Source of the DNA: Paramecium tetraurelia
Taxonomy: Eukaryota > Ciliophora > Oligohymenophorea > Peniculida > Parameciidae
DNA length: 64,000 nucleotides
Direction: 5' to 3'
NCBI RefSeq assembly: GCF_000165425.1
Contig: NW_001799619.1
Span: forward strand, 4,578 to 68,577
Shown here: positions 37,324-50,603 of the stretch, piece by piece
How positions within the stretch are numbered: the first letter of the stretch is position 1
How the letters are laid out: the number at the start of each line of letters is the position of its first letter
Notes under the pieces: generated by a model
What the model was told of the DNA's origin: nothing
Databases searched by the model: none
What the model saw: only the letters and a program-made list of their open reading frames with translations
Translations under genes and position numbers: made by a program

Positions 37324-39920
37324 TCATGCATTAAATTATGGAAGTTTATTAATTGTTATTTCTAATTCATTGCAATGAATTTAAACTAGATCATTATCTT
37401 TACTTTTTCTATATTCAATGAGTGTTGATTCTTTAAAATTTTAAGACTCCATTTAGTACAAATCTAAATCAATGATTAGAATAGTATATAAGCACAATAA
37501 CTTTGATTAGATCCAATCCCTCTCTGAGAACTAGTTATTCTGTAAATTACCAGCTTAGGCTTTAGTTAGAGAGGACTTAATCTTCGGATATAATTAGGTA
37601 TATAGATATTTTTATGTTTAAATCTTTGTGCTAGTCTTGATATTTAAATTTAGTTATGGCCCTAACTTCTATTAAGATACATCTTCCATTGTGATAAGAT
37701 AGCTACAAGCCTTCTCCAAATAGAGTTAAAATTCCTACTCTACATTATCATTTTATTATGTTATAGTAGCTTACAGTTATTAATACTATTGAGTTGCTTT
37801 AAATGCGATGAAATCTGGTAAATCAAATATATTCTTTTCCTGTTATACATCTTGAAGAAGAAGTCTTCTAATTACATATCCTCTCTAATCGTTATTTGTA
37901 TTAATACTTTATAAACTAAGGTAAGTGGAACAATCCATTATTTGCCTTATGACATTAACTTTTGATTCAAGTCATTAACAGTGAGAATAATATATTCTAT
38001 AATTGATAAATAATGAAAATATCTAATATAGATAAATTAATACTTTTTTATATAATCAGCAAACTTTACGTTTTATTAAATTTGATTATCCTAATTTCTA
38101 TTTAATTAATCTGAAGGATTTAAAAATTTCGGATCCTAGAAATCCAAAATTTCTAAATTTTAAGCATTTTATTAATATTAATCATTATTTCCTTATTTAT
38201 CTTTTTAATCTAAATTAGGTTTCTGTGTTATTATTTGATAGTCCTAAAAAGGTCTTTTGATGAATTCTTATTTTTTACCTTAAACCTATTAATTATTCTA
38301 TTGAGTCTAAATTGTATTTTAATTAGAGTTAGCTTAATCCTATAATAATAAAACTTCAATTTTATCATCTTCCTTTTTATTTAATTATCCATGAGCAGGT
38401 GTTTTTAACTTATTTTGTTTCAAAACCTTTTATTATTTATTTTAATAATCAGATTATTCTTCCATATCTATATTTATGGTTTCTTTTAATTATGAATTAG
38501 ACATATTTATAAAAGGAGATTTAAAATTATCTTGATTAATTTGTGCATTTGGGATTTGAGTATTATAAATTTTTTCAGTTTAGTTTGAATTTGGAACATT
38601 TAAATATGATAAATTATTTATTTGTTAGTTAGGTTGATTTCTCGTTGAGATATCATTGTTTGAATGTTTTACAATTTTTTAAGCATTTGCTACATGATTC
38701 ATAACAGGTTTATTTACAATTATATCAGGTATTTGAGATCCATCAGACATAAATGGAGAATTTTTCTCTAATTTTTGTACTTATTAAGTTTTACTAGAGT
38801 CTCTACTTAGAACTGGCTATTACAACTTTTGTTGAGAGAGTACAGACTTTTAATAAAAGAAATAATTTTAGGTTTTATTGTTCGAGATTACACTTTATTA
38901 AGAGTATCTTTATCCATTACCATTTTAATAAAATGATTGCTAGGTAACATTATCCTTATTTATATTAGAGGCAGATTATTTTTTATTTTATAGATTTTTA
39001 GTCATAGTTGCTGATGCAAAATCATAGGATGAGCATTTATAATTGGAAATTGGAATTTATCTTTTTTATTTTTAAATGGCTGCTCTGACGGATTCATTAT
39101 GAATTGAATCTTATTAATTATAAGCTTGGTAGTTTTATTATTTAATAGCCCTTTATGATGAATGAAAACTAGTTGTGTTATTTGAAGGAATGATAGTATT
39201 TGTAAAATCTATTACACTAGAACTATGTTTCTTCACCTATTTTTTTGAATAAAACTATCTCCACTAGCCGACTTCTTAAAATGTGGGTCTTTGAGATGGA
39301 TCCAATTTAACCATTTTGAGGATTGATTCTAAAATATCATAGCTTAAGTGATTATTTTCTGCTTCTTATTTGATATAATAATCAATTTAATACTAATCCT
39401 TGCATTAATAGATTTTATCAGTCATGTATTTTGGGCAGTTAAGATTTAATAACAATAAACCAAAGAGATAGGTTTTAGTTTTTGTTGTGAATTCGAAATC
39501 TCTGTATTTTTTATTTACAAAATCACTTATTCCATAATCCAAAACAAATATCTAACCATCATATGTAAAAATGAAATCGGGGTCGAAATCTAAATTCCCA
39601 TCTAAAATGGAATATTTTTGATACAATTGTTAATAAAGGGATTTCAATGACTCAATTTTTATCTATTATTCCAAATTTATCCAAAAAGCACTATCTAAAT
39701 AAGAAATTAGTATTGCTTCCTTAGATTCTATTTTCTCAAACACAAAGTCCAACTGTTTTTGTCTAAAACTTATTTAGTCAATCATTTCTTAGGTTAAATA
39801 TTATCTTGGAAATATGTGCAACAGATAAACTTATCCATTTTGATGTCTTCCTCGATATAGCTGTTAATATGGAGATAATTTATTTATAGGCAATTCAATT
39901 TCATAAGAACTGATATTCAT
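37324..39920 (-). CDS. Large pseudokinase with Gln/Asn-rich linker
   Basis: About 850 residues. The first 260 follow a kinase fold (YQQLYRGRHQNGQVYLLHIF, then LDYGISDF, TYLFGLLLLNL, LKMVKLDPSQRPTFQEV), but the VAIK Lys, the HRD triad and DFG are all altered: the catalytic-loop region reads ILDGNLDFDPDFIF and DFG is DYG. A long Gln/Asn/Ser linker follows, then a helical tail (FADYIKKYQFIYIRYFHYL, WIVPLTLVYK, a 23 nt intron, RGYVIRRLLLQDV) and a final domain ending NELEITINKLPQFNA. The tail layout recalls the nearby ULK-like kinases. A plus-strand ORF at 37418-37792 is a shadow of this gene. Confidence 0.75.
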
Positions 39921-39979
39921 TTTAGATGTATTTATTTAACTAATAATTTTTATTAATTTAGGGATTTATAATGATTTTA

Positions 39980-41476
39980 TCATAATGTTTAATTTTATTC
40001 AATATTTTCTAAAATATTGGGGTAAAGCCTCTTGTGAGCATCAATTGCCCAAACATAATCTAAATGAGCATAATCATTTATTATTTTTATCTAAAGAGTG
40101 GATGGGTCAAATAATGGGATGGTTTTTTGAAGATCTTTTTCATCAGCAATAACATCTTTGGATCCAATATAAAAATATTTTGGTATTTTTAATTAACAAA
40201 GATTTTCAACATTATATTTTGGAGGAACAGATTAACCATATTCAGTGATATTTCTGGATCTACCATAATCAAAATATGAAAAGGTTCCATTTCTATAGAA
40301 TTACATCCTAACTCAATAACCAAATACTTTTACCATTAAACTAATGTTTTTGTAGATGTACCCCCAGGTTCATGTGACACCATAAATCCAAACTTCTTAA
40401 GGTCTATTTTGTTTTATAATGGATATCCACAAATCAGATTGGTAATAGAGAACAAGAATTTTCTATAGATCCAAGGAATCATATCACAAAGTGCTCCAAT
40501 TTTTAAATTGAAGCAATCATCAAAAACAAAAAAGTAAGGTATGCCAATTAATCTGGTAAATTCAAATATCCATGTCTTTACAGCAAATTAAAGAAATACT
40601 GATTTCTATTATAATAATATTATATTAAATACTGAATTCTTAATATAAATAACAGGTCCCAAGGCAATAAAGCATTTCAGATTTTCTTAGAAATCAATAT
40701 TATTTGACAAGTATGCAAATGCTTAAGTTGAACCTTAGGAATGACCTATGTAAATTACCTTCTCCTTTTAAGAAGCTCTCTTTACATGGTTTACGATTGC
40801 TTTGAAATCGTATTTCTATATATCATCAAAACTGAAATTCCAATATTATTTATTGTATTGAACTCCTGGAATCTTGCTGTGTCCCATAGAATATTTATTT
40901 CCTCTATTATTGGTCAGCCAAACATCATAACCTTTATCTGCTAAGATATAAGGTAGAGTTTGTTCATTAGTGTTGTTAATAAACCAAGACCATGAACTAT
41001 CAAGCAAGCCATGTTGGAGTACACTAAGGATATATATATGATATATTTACATAGGACATTGATATTCCTTGTTAATTGTTTTATACAATCTCCAGGCTGT
41101 GAGAATGTATCCATCTTCTGTTAAGATTTGATGAATTTCCAAATTATATCCTTTCTCTGTAATCATGTCAGCTTTAAAAATAATGTAGAATAATACTTGC
41201 TGATGTGTATACTCCTGGATAAGGTCGTAACTCATTGACCTTGATTCTGACTTGATTTATGAAATTTTTATTTCTTATTTCACAATCTCTTACAAATAGT
41301 GAAAGGATAAAATCTGTGAATTCGATTGTTGAATAAGTGAAATAGTACAAAAAGGATAGTCCAAAGCCAAGTAATGGTTTTATAATCCAAACAAATAAGT
41401 TAAAGAAAACTATTTGAATTAGATTTAATAACATAATATTATTAAAATTAAAAAAAAATAAATTCTTCAGAAGCAT
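39980..41476 (-). CDS. Lysosomal acid lipase-type alpha/beta hydrolase
   Basis: About 470 residues. The N-terminus has two long hydrophobic stretches (LNLIQIVFFNLFVWII), more than a simple signal peptide. The lipase body begins TEDGYILTAWRL, then VLQHGLLDSSWSW, GYDVWLTNNRGN, the nucleophile elbow YIGHSQGSTQAF and the catalytic His in YAHLDYVWAID. Introns include 25 nt at 41172-41196 (ending TTTAAAG) and 27 nt near 41032. Enzymes of this group cleave triacylglycerols and sterol esters in lysosomes; the membrane-anchored start makes location uncertain. The start could also be an internal Met (MLLNLIQ). Confidence 0.88.
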
Positions 41477-41860
41477 GCTTGCATTTATTCAATTCATTAT
41501 GAATATTCTTAGAATTCTTATTACAATTGAAAAATAAGATCATTAATAATTCATATTTGAAAAAGAGGAAAACCTAGATATTATTAATTTAAATTCAATT
41601 ACTCTCTAATAATTATATAACTGATTTCAATTCTTAAATTGAAGGATTTAACCATCTTCTCCATATAGGATTATTTAATAATAATAATAAAAAAGTGAGA
41701 GGATCATACCTTAGAATTAGAAACTATGTTAAAATACGATAATTTAATATATGATATGATTATTCTAACAAATCATTTTCTAAGGGCTTAGAAGATCTTC
41801 AATTTATCTAATTTACCATGTTATCTCAATTTTTGAACGTGAGTACCATAGTATTATAAT

Positions 41861-42476
41861 TCATCCTAAATTATTAATTTATGGTATTACATTAGCCTTA
41901 TATTTGAGATAGTCAGATCTGAAATAGTTAGTGAATCCCCATTTGGCTGAGACAACAATCTTTTATCTTCCTGGGAACTTGTTCTTTCCTCTTCTCAAAG
42001 CTTCCATAGCATGATTGATTGAAGCATCCTTGCATCTCAAAGAGTAGAGAATGCTGCCAATTTTGACTCTGGCGCATAAACCATTTGGTTTACCGAAGGC
42101 ACCTCTCATACCGGTTTAAAGTCTATCTGCACCAGCACATGAAAGCATTTTGTTGATTCTGAGTACGTGCCATGGGTGGACTCTGCATCTAAGATGGAAT
42201 GCGTCTTTTCCGACTTTCTTAATCATATATTTGTTGATGGCAACTCTGCATGCTTCTAAGGCTTCTGATGAGATTTATTCCTTTTCATCTGAAACAATGT
42301 GGATGGCAGCCTAATTCATATTAATTATTCAATACTGGGAATTCGTCAACGTTGGCCTTCTTTCTTCCGACATCATAGATTCTAATTTTAGCATCTGGCA
42401 CACCTCTGTTGTATCTGGATTTGGGGAATGGTTTACCATTACTCACTCTGTAGCATCTTGCTGGTCTTCTGCCCAT
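41861..42476 (-). CDS. RPL10: 60S ribosomal protein L10 (uL16)
   Basis: About 196 residues starting [20 protein letters not shown], with [54 protein letters not shown] and the end [20 protein letters not shown] followed by a few residues. A 25 nt intron (GTATTG...ATTAG) lies after DEFP. The protein binds the large subunit near the P-site and is needed for 60S maturation. Codons are more biased than in the neighbours, as expected for a highly expressed gene. Identity is secure. Confidence 0.97.
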
Positions 42477-42906
42477 TTTTATTTAAAAAAATATAAAAGA
42501 TTAAAAATTTTTTTGAAATCGATCAACCACTTTCTCATTTATATTTATATTATATCCATAAATCCAAATTTCGAAACGAATCTAAAATCTCCTTAAAATT
42601 CTGTAGATTATAATAATCATTGAGGTGAAAGAACGTTATTATATGATTCTCCGAGCATCAAAAGTATTCATTTCATTTAAGATATCTTCAAAAAAACTAA
42701 AAACTTATATAATTTGTAATTTTGATGATCAAAGTAAATGATATCAACAATTAGATGTCAATATCAATATCAGTTTTTACTTTAAACATTGTTATATTCT
42801 TTACAAATCTATATAGGATATAGATTTTAATGGATAAAATGAATAGAAATTTAAATAGAAAATGTAAATAACAAATAAAATTGACTAAAATGAAAGATAT
42901 TAATCA

Positions 42907-44169
42907 TCACTTAATTATGTAATCAAGTAATTGATCTAATTACATTTGAGCTACATTGAACTCTCTTAAATTCGACTATTCGGATGCATCAACCAAATAT
43001 TCAAGTAAATACTTGAGCTCCAAATCATCCACATTATCATTCCATTCTAAGATTGGAATTCCGTTGTCTATCTGAAGTCCAAAAGAATGGACTAGATTAT
43101 CAACGAATAAAGTCTTATTAAGATCTAAATCGGTAATAATTCTTAAATCTTTAATAAAGAATCCATTTTTGGTTTCCATGCAGTTAGTTCTGTTGAGAAT
43201 CCCACTAATATACTGTCTTTTGGGATCAAGATAGTTTACAATAGCGGATGCGTACTATTATGAAGATGCTGTGTAGATGTAGACAGTATAAAATTGTGAT
43301 AGTTCTTACAAAAAATATTAGGTATATGGTCTAATATTGATACCAATCTAGGATAATGAAATATATTTACTTCTGTTTCGCTGCCATCATCATTTATCTA
43401 GTTAATTTTGACTTACGAGTTATCTTTTGAGAGACTGGCGTGAACAAGGGTTTCATCAAGATCCAAAAAGATTGTATTCAATATTTAGGGATTATTTCTA
43501 TTAAGAGAAATCTTTTTCTTTTCAATAAATTAATCAGATGGACCTTTTAAACATCTTTTTGAATATATTAGACCTCTCTGAGTTATACGTAAGTGTTTAT
43601 CGAAGGTCTCTTCTGATATGGTTGGATTGAAGACAAGGTGTCGAAATGGATGATCAATTAGTTTGTCCTATTTGGATTCTCCAACCTTTTAAAAATTTCT
43701 CATTGAAATAGGCTTGGATTTGATTTATTTCAGTTTTGGGTTCACTTTTATTTTTTCCTCAATCTTTTTCAATTGCTCTTCCATTGCTTTTGTCTAGTCA
43801 CCGATTACCAGGGCCGATTGAATTTGATGTTATTAGCTCTCCTTGTCTATTATTTCTGGTTCTTCGTCTTTATCTCCTTCATTCACTGTTATTATTCTTT
43901 AAGTACTGAATCTAGATAATTTTGGAACTACAATGATAATGAGAGGAATTACTTTTAACTTATTTCATAGATTCTTGTTTTTGTGAACTTTTACAAGTTT
44001 GATCGTTTTCGGGTGAAAAATTAGTAGGAGACATCCCTTATAATGGTTTTGGCTTAGGCTTTGGGGTAAAATCAGATGACAATGCCGTATCCCTATCATC
44101 TTCACTTTAAAAAGACAGTTTTGATCCAGGTGAAGATCGAAAATATAATGATTTAGGACTGGGCCTCAT
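42907..44169 (-). CDS. SCP/FCP1-like HAD phosphatase (NIF domain)
   Basis: About 410 residues. A Pro/Ser/Lys-rich N-terminal half (MRPSPKSLYFRSSPGSK) leads to a phosphatase domain: TIFLDLDETLVHASLS with both catalytic Asp, VYIYTASSQYASAIVNYLDP, DLRIITDLDLNKTLFVDNL and NGIPILEWNDNVDDLELKYL. These are the small C-terminal-domain phosphatase signatures. A 22-27 nt intron before the DxDxT block is likely. Members dephosphorylate RNA polymerase II tails or SMAD-like targets; in ciliates the target is unknown. Its long disordered N-terminus is not typical of short human SCPs. Confidence 0.88.
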
Positions 44170-44687
44170 GTTTAAAAGCTAATCCATTAAAATAATTGAT
44201 TAATTATTGAATAATTCATAAAAATGTAAAATCGGATTTAAATTTAAGGCAAACAAAAAATAAACTCCATGTTGCATCATGATAAAAAAATAATTAAATA
44301 TTATGAATTTAAGTTTATCAATAAATAATTTATATATGAATAGTATAAAGAGTATATAAATTTAAGTAAAATACTATTACAGACATTGTACTTTAATAAT
44401 TGATATATTTATCCAATTATAATTACTAATTGAGTAATAATGTTGAACATCCATCTTCCTTCTCTATAGCGCTTAAAATCCTGTAATTATGATATTCGTT
44501 GGAGTGTCATTTAATAGAATCAAATTAAATGAAGTTTTTCTTAAATATAAATTTAAATTGGGTATTTATAATAATAATTTATTTTTAAATTAGTTCAATA
44601 GAAACTAAAATTTTAGTTGACCTTATATTATTCAAAATCTCCATCAATTCAATCAATGAACCCTCTTTAATTAATTTATATCAAAAT

Positions 44688-46703
44688 ATGTTCAAAACTC
44701 CAACTTATTTGCCTTAACATCTTCTTTCATAAGGTATATATTGTAATTTACAAATGTGAAGTTGAAGGTGCTAGAGGGCGTAATGAGAAAAGAAAAGCAA
44801 TAGATCATTATTCTTATGCTATCGACCAAGAAATAGGTAAAGGATTCAGTAGCAGAGTTTATAAAGGAAGAGATGAAAGAACCTTATAGAATGTAGCTAT
44901 TAAAGTATAAAAATATCTTCGTATTAGGTGATCGACATGAAGTAACAGATACACACACAATTATTAAAAAATGAGATCAGAGCGTTGAAATCATTCAGTC
45001 ACAAGAATATCCTTAAGCTTTTTGATGTATATTAAACAGAAAATAACACATATATCATCACAGAATTCTGTGATTCGGTATTTCCTGATTTTATGAAGGG
45101 AGATCTAGAAAAATTTTTAAGGAAAAATTTGAAAATCAAAGAACCAGAAGCTATTAGAATATTATAGGCAATTGTTCATGCAATAAATGAAATAAATCTT
45201 AAAGGATTTATCCACAGAGACATTAAACCAGCTAATATTCTCTTAAGTGGGAATGAACCAAAATTAGCTGATTTTGGATTTGCTATACCTATTTGGTAAG
45301 CGAGGATTTAGTAAAGAAATATCAATGTAGGCACTCCTCTATATATGTCGCCATAAGCATTAGGAGATTATGACTATTCTGAAAAAGGGGATGTATGGGC
45401 TGTAGGAGTAGTGTATTTTGAGATGCTTTTTGGTAAAAAGTTGTTAAATTTAATTTAGGTAGAACCCCTTTTAATGCTCAATCAGAAGCAGCATTATTAT
45501 CTAATATACTGAATTAACAATTAATCATACCTTAGACACCATCAGTTTCAGAGTTGTCAAAAGATTTCATTAAAAAATGCTTATAAAAAGATGATTATTT
45601 AAGATTCAATGTGAAAGATATGTTTGAACATCAAATTATATAATCTAAACATTTCTATAGTTTTTTGTAGGAAGATCCTTTCTAAGAAATTACAAACATT
45701 ACTTCATCCATTAACACTTTAGTAAAAAAGAATAAAAGAAGCTAAACTCAATATTTCAAAAGAATTTCAACCAAAGATTATAGCACTCTTTAGATTGATT
45801 TATAAGAATAGAATGAAAAATGCTAAGTTTAAAAGGAAGTAAGTTCAAGATCATCTAGTTAAAATTAGATGTAATTGCAATCATAAAAAATGAAGCATTC
45901 TTCAAATACTTCATATCAATAAACTAATAATAACATTAGGAGGCAATAAAATTCCTAATTAAGTGCTGAATTTAAGGCTAACAATGAAATTCTGTTATTT
46001 TATTTAAACTATTGTCGATACTTATTTAAGTTTTCATTACATTTAGCCAATTCTAAATTTTTTTAATTTGAATATCGAGATAAGATTTTGCTAATCTTAG
46101 GGAAATGTATAGTCATAAAAATCTGCCAATTATCTTAACTCATGGATAAAGAAAATAAACTGGATAATTATTTTTCGCTTTTGGATTATGATAAGTACAA
46201 AGAAAGTGAATAATTTAACGAATTTTGTTCAGCAATTTCTGAATATTAATTAAAATATATGAAGCACTTTTAGAATACCTTGGTATAAGCTCTTAGAAAT
46301 AGTAAATAGTATTTTCTTAAAATAAGATTTTCAAATCGATCCAATTATAGGTTCTTCTTGTAATGATTGTCTAAATGAGAGTAATACTGTATATGAGATT
46401 GCTATGTATTATATAGACATGGGTCTTAATAGGCTGCTATTGAATTTACACTAACTAACAGGATAGAGATCATCGGATAGCAAAAGAAATTCTGATGTAA
46501 AAATTGAATAATTTTAGCCATAATAAATTTTATTTATTGTCGAAGGGTTGAACAACTGTAAGGAATTAATCTTGATGATTTAGTAATGCAAATAAGATTA
46601 CGGAAAATTCTATGATAGATTTTCAATTGATAGAATAATAGGACAGAGAGTAGATCCAATTAATTATAAGTTAACCGAATAATAAATTTAGAATTAATTT
46701 TGA
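44688..46703 (+). CDS. ULK/Atg1-like Ser/Thr kinase 2
   Basis: About 610 residues. IGKGFSSRVYKGRD, VAIKVID, ITEFCDS, HRDIKPANIL, DFGFA and GTPLYMSPQAL give an intact kinase. A Gln/Ser-rich linker follows, then a helical C-terminal region (FYLNYCRYLFKFSLHLA, CLNESNTVYEIAMYYIDMG). Introns used: 44734-44761 (28 nt, ends GTGAAG), a 23 nt one after VAIK, others around the activation loop, and 46302-46326 (25 nt, ends AATAAG), which joins LRN to FQIDPIIGSS. Without the last one, the frame stops at 46364. Start MFKTPTYLPQHLLSQ chosen as the first ATG upstream in frame. Confidence 0.82.
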
Positions 46704-46921
46704 AATATATAATATCTTTTATAAAAAGGCTATGAAATTATCAATATGATGAAATATAGATTGAATTAATTGTGAATTATGTAGATAATAAAAATTTTTA
46801 TCATTATTTTTCTGTAAGTTCAATTTCACTATTCTCCTCTTTTTCAGTTGGATAACTCCTAATTTAACGAAGAATTGATTTAAATTACAAGAACTACATA
46901 TTATATTATTGTGTTACTTCG

Positions 46922-49900
46922 TCAAAAGATGAATAATGATTTCGCTAATCTTAACTTCTAAATAGTGTGATCCAATTAAAATATTTATCGTTAATGAATT
47001 TAAATAAGTATCTAAATAAGATGATTTAAATATTACGTGACAACACAACCAAAAGAGGATAACAAAAGAGACCCAAAATATTCTTTCAAAGTAAGTTTAG
47101 ATAAGTTAAAAATAAAATTACAATGTTCCCTAAATATAAAATAAATATCTTCTTACACCACAAGATATTGCATCACAAATATTAACACAAGCTAAATGAT
47201 TAACTTTGTTCTTTCTCTTTTGTTATTTGAAATGCATATATCAGTTTTGCGAATTTTATGAGAAATCAATAAATTGAAGATCTGAAGGTATACAAAAGTA
47301 TTAAATAGTAGGGTATGTGATTTCAAGTCAAAGTGATAGCAATTCAAGCCGTTTTTCATTGCAATGTACTTTTAAGTTGAGAGTTAAATCATAAACAAAA
47401 CCAGCAATTGATAGATTATTTATGAAATGATATTTCTCCACATATTGGATGTAATCAAATGGTATCTCTCGTTTTATTATCTTTCGTATAATCTTCTACT
47501 GGCTATGGAATTAAAATGTAAATTTACGTATTTCTGTGGCATACATGAAGAAAGCTGTAAAATCAACAATGAATGTGATCCATAATAATTAGGTCTAATT
47601 AAAATAGTGGAAGATGCTAAAGGTTTGTAGGATGGATAAGGATAAGAGAAGAGCTATTTTAAATTAAATGAATTTTCTAACTGCATCAAAAATGTTCCTT
47701 CCCCAATCTATTGAATAAATAACAGAAGAAAAGTTATCATCTAAAATGGAGACACTAACCATATAATTATACTGTTGAATTATTTTTGAGTTCTGACAGA
47801 AACCAACATCAGCAAGTCGATAAAATGCAGGTTCATCACTATGACTGAAGACTCCAACAACGTAATTCAATTCCTTTAATCCTTGTATGATGGCCAATTT
47901 CTCATCTAGACTTGCTCTAACTAGAACTCTCAACTCAGCAGCAACCTAAGCGAAGGCATCCATATCACCGATTTTTGGTATAATTTGACCATCTTATTTT
48001 TTGTAAGTGATTCCTTTTACTAAATCATTTAAAATCTTTCCAGTCATTACCTTCTTGGAGTCCTTCTGATGCTAATAGTTCATTGGTAATATTCCACATT
48101 TCTTACTTAAGGATATTGAACATTCTAGACTCTCATTCGTTATCATTCTCACTATAACTCCTGCTTCTTTGCATTATTAAATTGACCTTTACACTCCCTA
48201 TCTTATTTCATCCTCTAAAGCTAGTAATGCCACGAAGATCAATTGTTTCTCCATCTATTTTTCAGACAGTTACTTAGGATTTAGATTGTTCTCTATGGTT
48301 TTATAGGCTAAACACAAGGGTCTGTAACTTTCTTCACCAAATTTCTTGATTTAATTGTAGATTTACTGTCTGTATTACTCAGTTAATCTTTAAGATATGA
48401 ATTATAAAATACTTTTGAACTTCACCCTTGCAGTTTATAAAGTCTGTGCAATTTTCTAAAATAATATCTGGAGCTCCCTTAGTGTATAATATATATTTAT
48501 TTTATAATTAAATTAGCACACTCATCATTTTTCTATCAGAATTAAATTTAAAATATTATACAATTTAATTTTAATAACTTTTCCTTATAGTAGTATAATC
48601 TTATCCTAATTCATGACAATATTCAAGTAGAGCACAATCGATTTCATTTCCAAATTTTTCAAAAACAGTAATATCATTAGATCTATAGCTAATTTTTGGA
48701 TTGGCTGTTGAATTCAAACAAATATTCTCTTGGATTAATTGAATGGTTGAATATCTTAGTTTTTTAATATCGAATTTCATTAACAGTTATTCCTCAGCAA
48801 ATATCTGTACCAATCTTGTATTCCCATTAGTTAATATCTAACTTTTACTTGTGCAAATATTATTGATTCTGCCCAATATTTCACAGGAACTCGGTCTTTG
48901 AAATTTGATGCGATCTCTTTTCATTCTCTTTTAGTTATACTGAAGATAAGTGGATACAAATTTCTATAGATTGTCATTCATCACCATTAACAATAGCAAG
49001 ATGGAAATCTAACTTTACTTTATAATTGAATGAATGGAATCCACTAAATCAAAAGAGTATTCATAAATCGAAATATGATAACAATAATTAATAAATTGAA
49101 TTACCAAAGGAATGATTGCTAACACAAAGAATAGTTTAATTAATTATTATTGTAAATAATTTAATCTTTCTTAAAGAGGCGTTGTGTATTCATGTTACAA
49201 ATTCAAATCACATTTTTTCATATGATAAGTATTGACTCCCACTGCCAAAACTAATAATTATCCATTGCCTTATATGACTTTAGAACCTGAACGTACAAAT
49301 GGTAGTTTGTTAGTATTGGTATCAAAAAGCAAGGTTTAGTTCGATTAATTGGGTATAAGAATGCCATCTACTTCAATCAGCTGATCTTCTCCAAAGATGA
49401 GGATGTCTCCGACTACAATTTAGTCAGATGAAATATTAATGAGTCTATCTTTTCTCTTTAATTTAACTTTGCTGTTTTGAAATTGGCGTAAATTATTGAG
49501 CAGTTCCTGATTATCAGTTTTAAATATTCTTATTAGCAGTTGCAATAAGGAGAATACCAGAATAAATAATGATTCCATTCTTTCCTATAATATTTTGTTT
49601 AGGTACATTTTTAGAGGCAGTAAACATCATAGATAATGCTAATTTAGTTAGAGTGAGAGCAAAGAAGATTTGATGCCACTTATTCTTGATGATTTGAATG
49701 ACTAACTATTAAATTTAGACAATATTTAAACTTGATATCTAATAGTTTGTGAATCATGTATTTTATGTGTGCCAAACCTATTATAATTCAAGATCTTTAC
49801 TGCTTCTTTCGTTTGTTTAGATCGAAATGATTTGAAGAGTCGAGTCCCATCTTGAAATAAGAATAATGCATTCAATACCTGCAGATCGGTGTCCAACATT

Positions 49901-50004
49901 TTCGATAGAGAAGTTGCTGTATATGAGGTGTTTTAAGAACTTATGATTTAGAATAAATCATTAGGAGTGATTGTAAAGTTGTGTAATAATGGTTATTTGT
50001 CCAT
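46922..50004 (-). CDS. Catalytically dead PMCA-like P-type ATPase
   Basis: About 1000 residues with the complete layout of a plasma-membrane Ca2+-ATPase: N-terminus FTITPNDLFQ, actuator domain (IVVGDILIFGEDQLIEVDG, LPFVRSGSKVIQGNGQLL), P-domain, nucleotide-binding KGAPD (TKGAPDIILENC), LDDNFSSVIYSIDWGRNIFD and membrane helices through LLFNTFVYLQIFNLLI. But the actuator TGES is missing (NQSNQTLLFD), the ICSDKTGTLT phosphorylation site reads ICTSKSQILT, and the hinge GDGxNDxP reads FSHSDEPAF. With the phospho-Asp gone it cannot form the phosphoenzyme. The reading frame is otherwise kept, so it looks like a maintained pseudoenzyme. Confidence 0.85.
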
Positions 50005-50043
50005 TTATTATTATTTTTAATGTACTTTTTAATAAATTATTAA

Positions 50044-50565
50044 TCACTTCTTCTTTCTTTCGACTCCGAGTGTTTAACCTCCTCTACCAGTGGTTTTGGT
50101 GTGTTGTCCTCTGACTCTCAATCCCCAATGATGTCTCAAACCACGATTACACCTTAACTTAATTTAATTGAAATACTTGATTTTCTTCATTCTTTCTAAA
50201 TCTTCTCTTAATTTGGTTTCCAATTCGTTTGTAGTGACTTAATAATTCTTGCCATCCTTGAAATCTCTTTGTCTATTCAAAAACCATCTTGGAATGTTGT
50301 AAGCCTCTGGGGATTTGATGACTTCTGTGATTTTGTGAGCTTCATCATCAGTCAATTCACCAGCTCTCTTTGAGAGATCAAGACGGAGAACCTATAGGAT
50401 GAATAAACTCACATCAAATACCTTGCAAATTTAGATAGCAAATCTTCTGCCGATACCCTTGATACTTCTAATACCATAAGCAAGTCTTTATTTTCCATCA
50501 ACGTTTGTGTTCAATATACGAATAATGTGTCTGAATGAATCAGCCTTTTCCAACACCAAAGACAT
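50044..50565 (-). CDS. RPS18: 40S ribosomal protein S18 (uS13)
   Basis: About 163 residues starting MSLVLEKADSFRHIIRILNT, with GKQRLAYGIRSIKGIGRRFA, SPEAYNIPRWFLNRQRDFKD, LRCNRGLRHHWGLRVRGQHT and TTGRGGQTLGVERKKK at the end. A 30 nt intron (GTATTTG...CTATAG) splits CK from VLRLDLSKR. It sits on the head of the small subunit next to the P-site tRNA. The dead Ca2+-ATPase gene starts 39 bp downstream of its stop. Confidence 0.97.
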
Positions 50566-50603
50566 TTATTTGTATAAAAGATTTAATTTAATTTAAAATT
50601 TTA

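Noticed and set aside
37418-37792. Plus-strand 124-codon ORF that looked like a gene
   Set aside because: The minus strand is open across the same bases and gives better protein as the C-terminal part of the pseudokinase; the plus frame is a shadow.
46364-46366. TGA ending ULK-like kinase 2
   Set aside because: A 25 nt AAG intron at 46302-46326 changes frame and opens another 110 codons of good protein.
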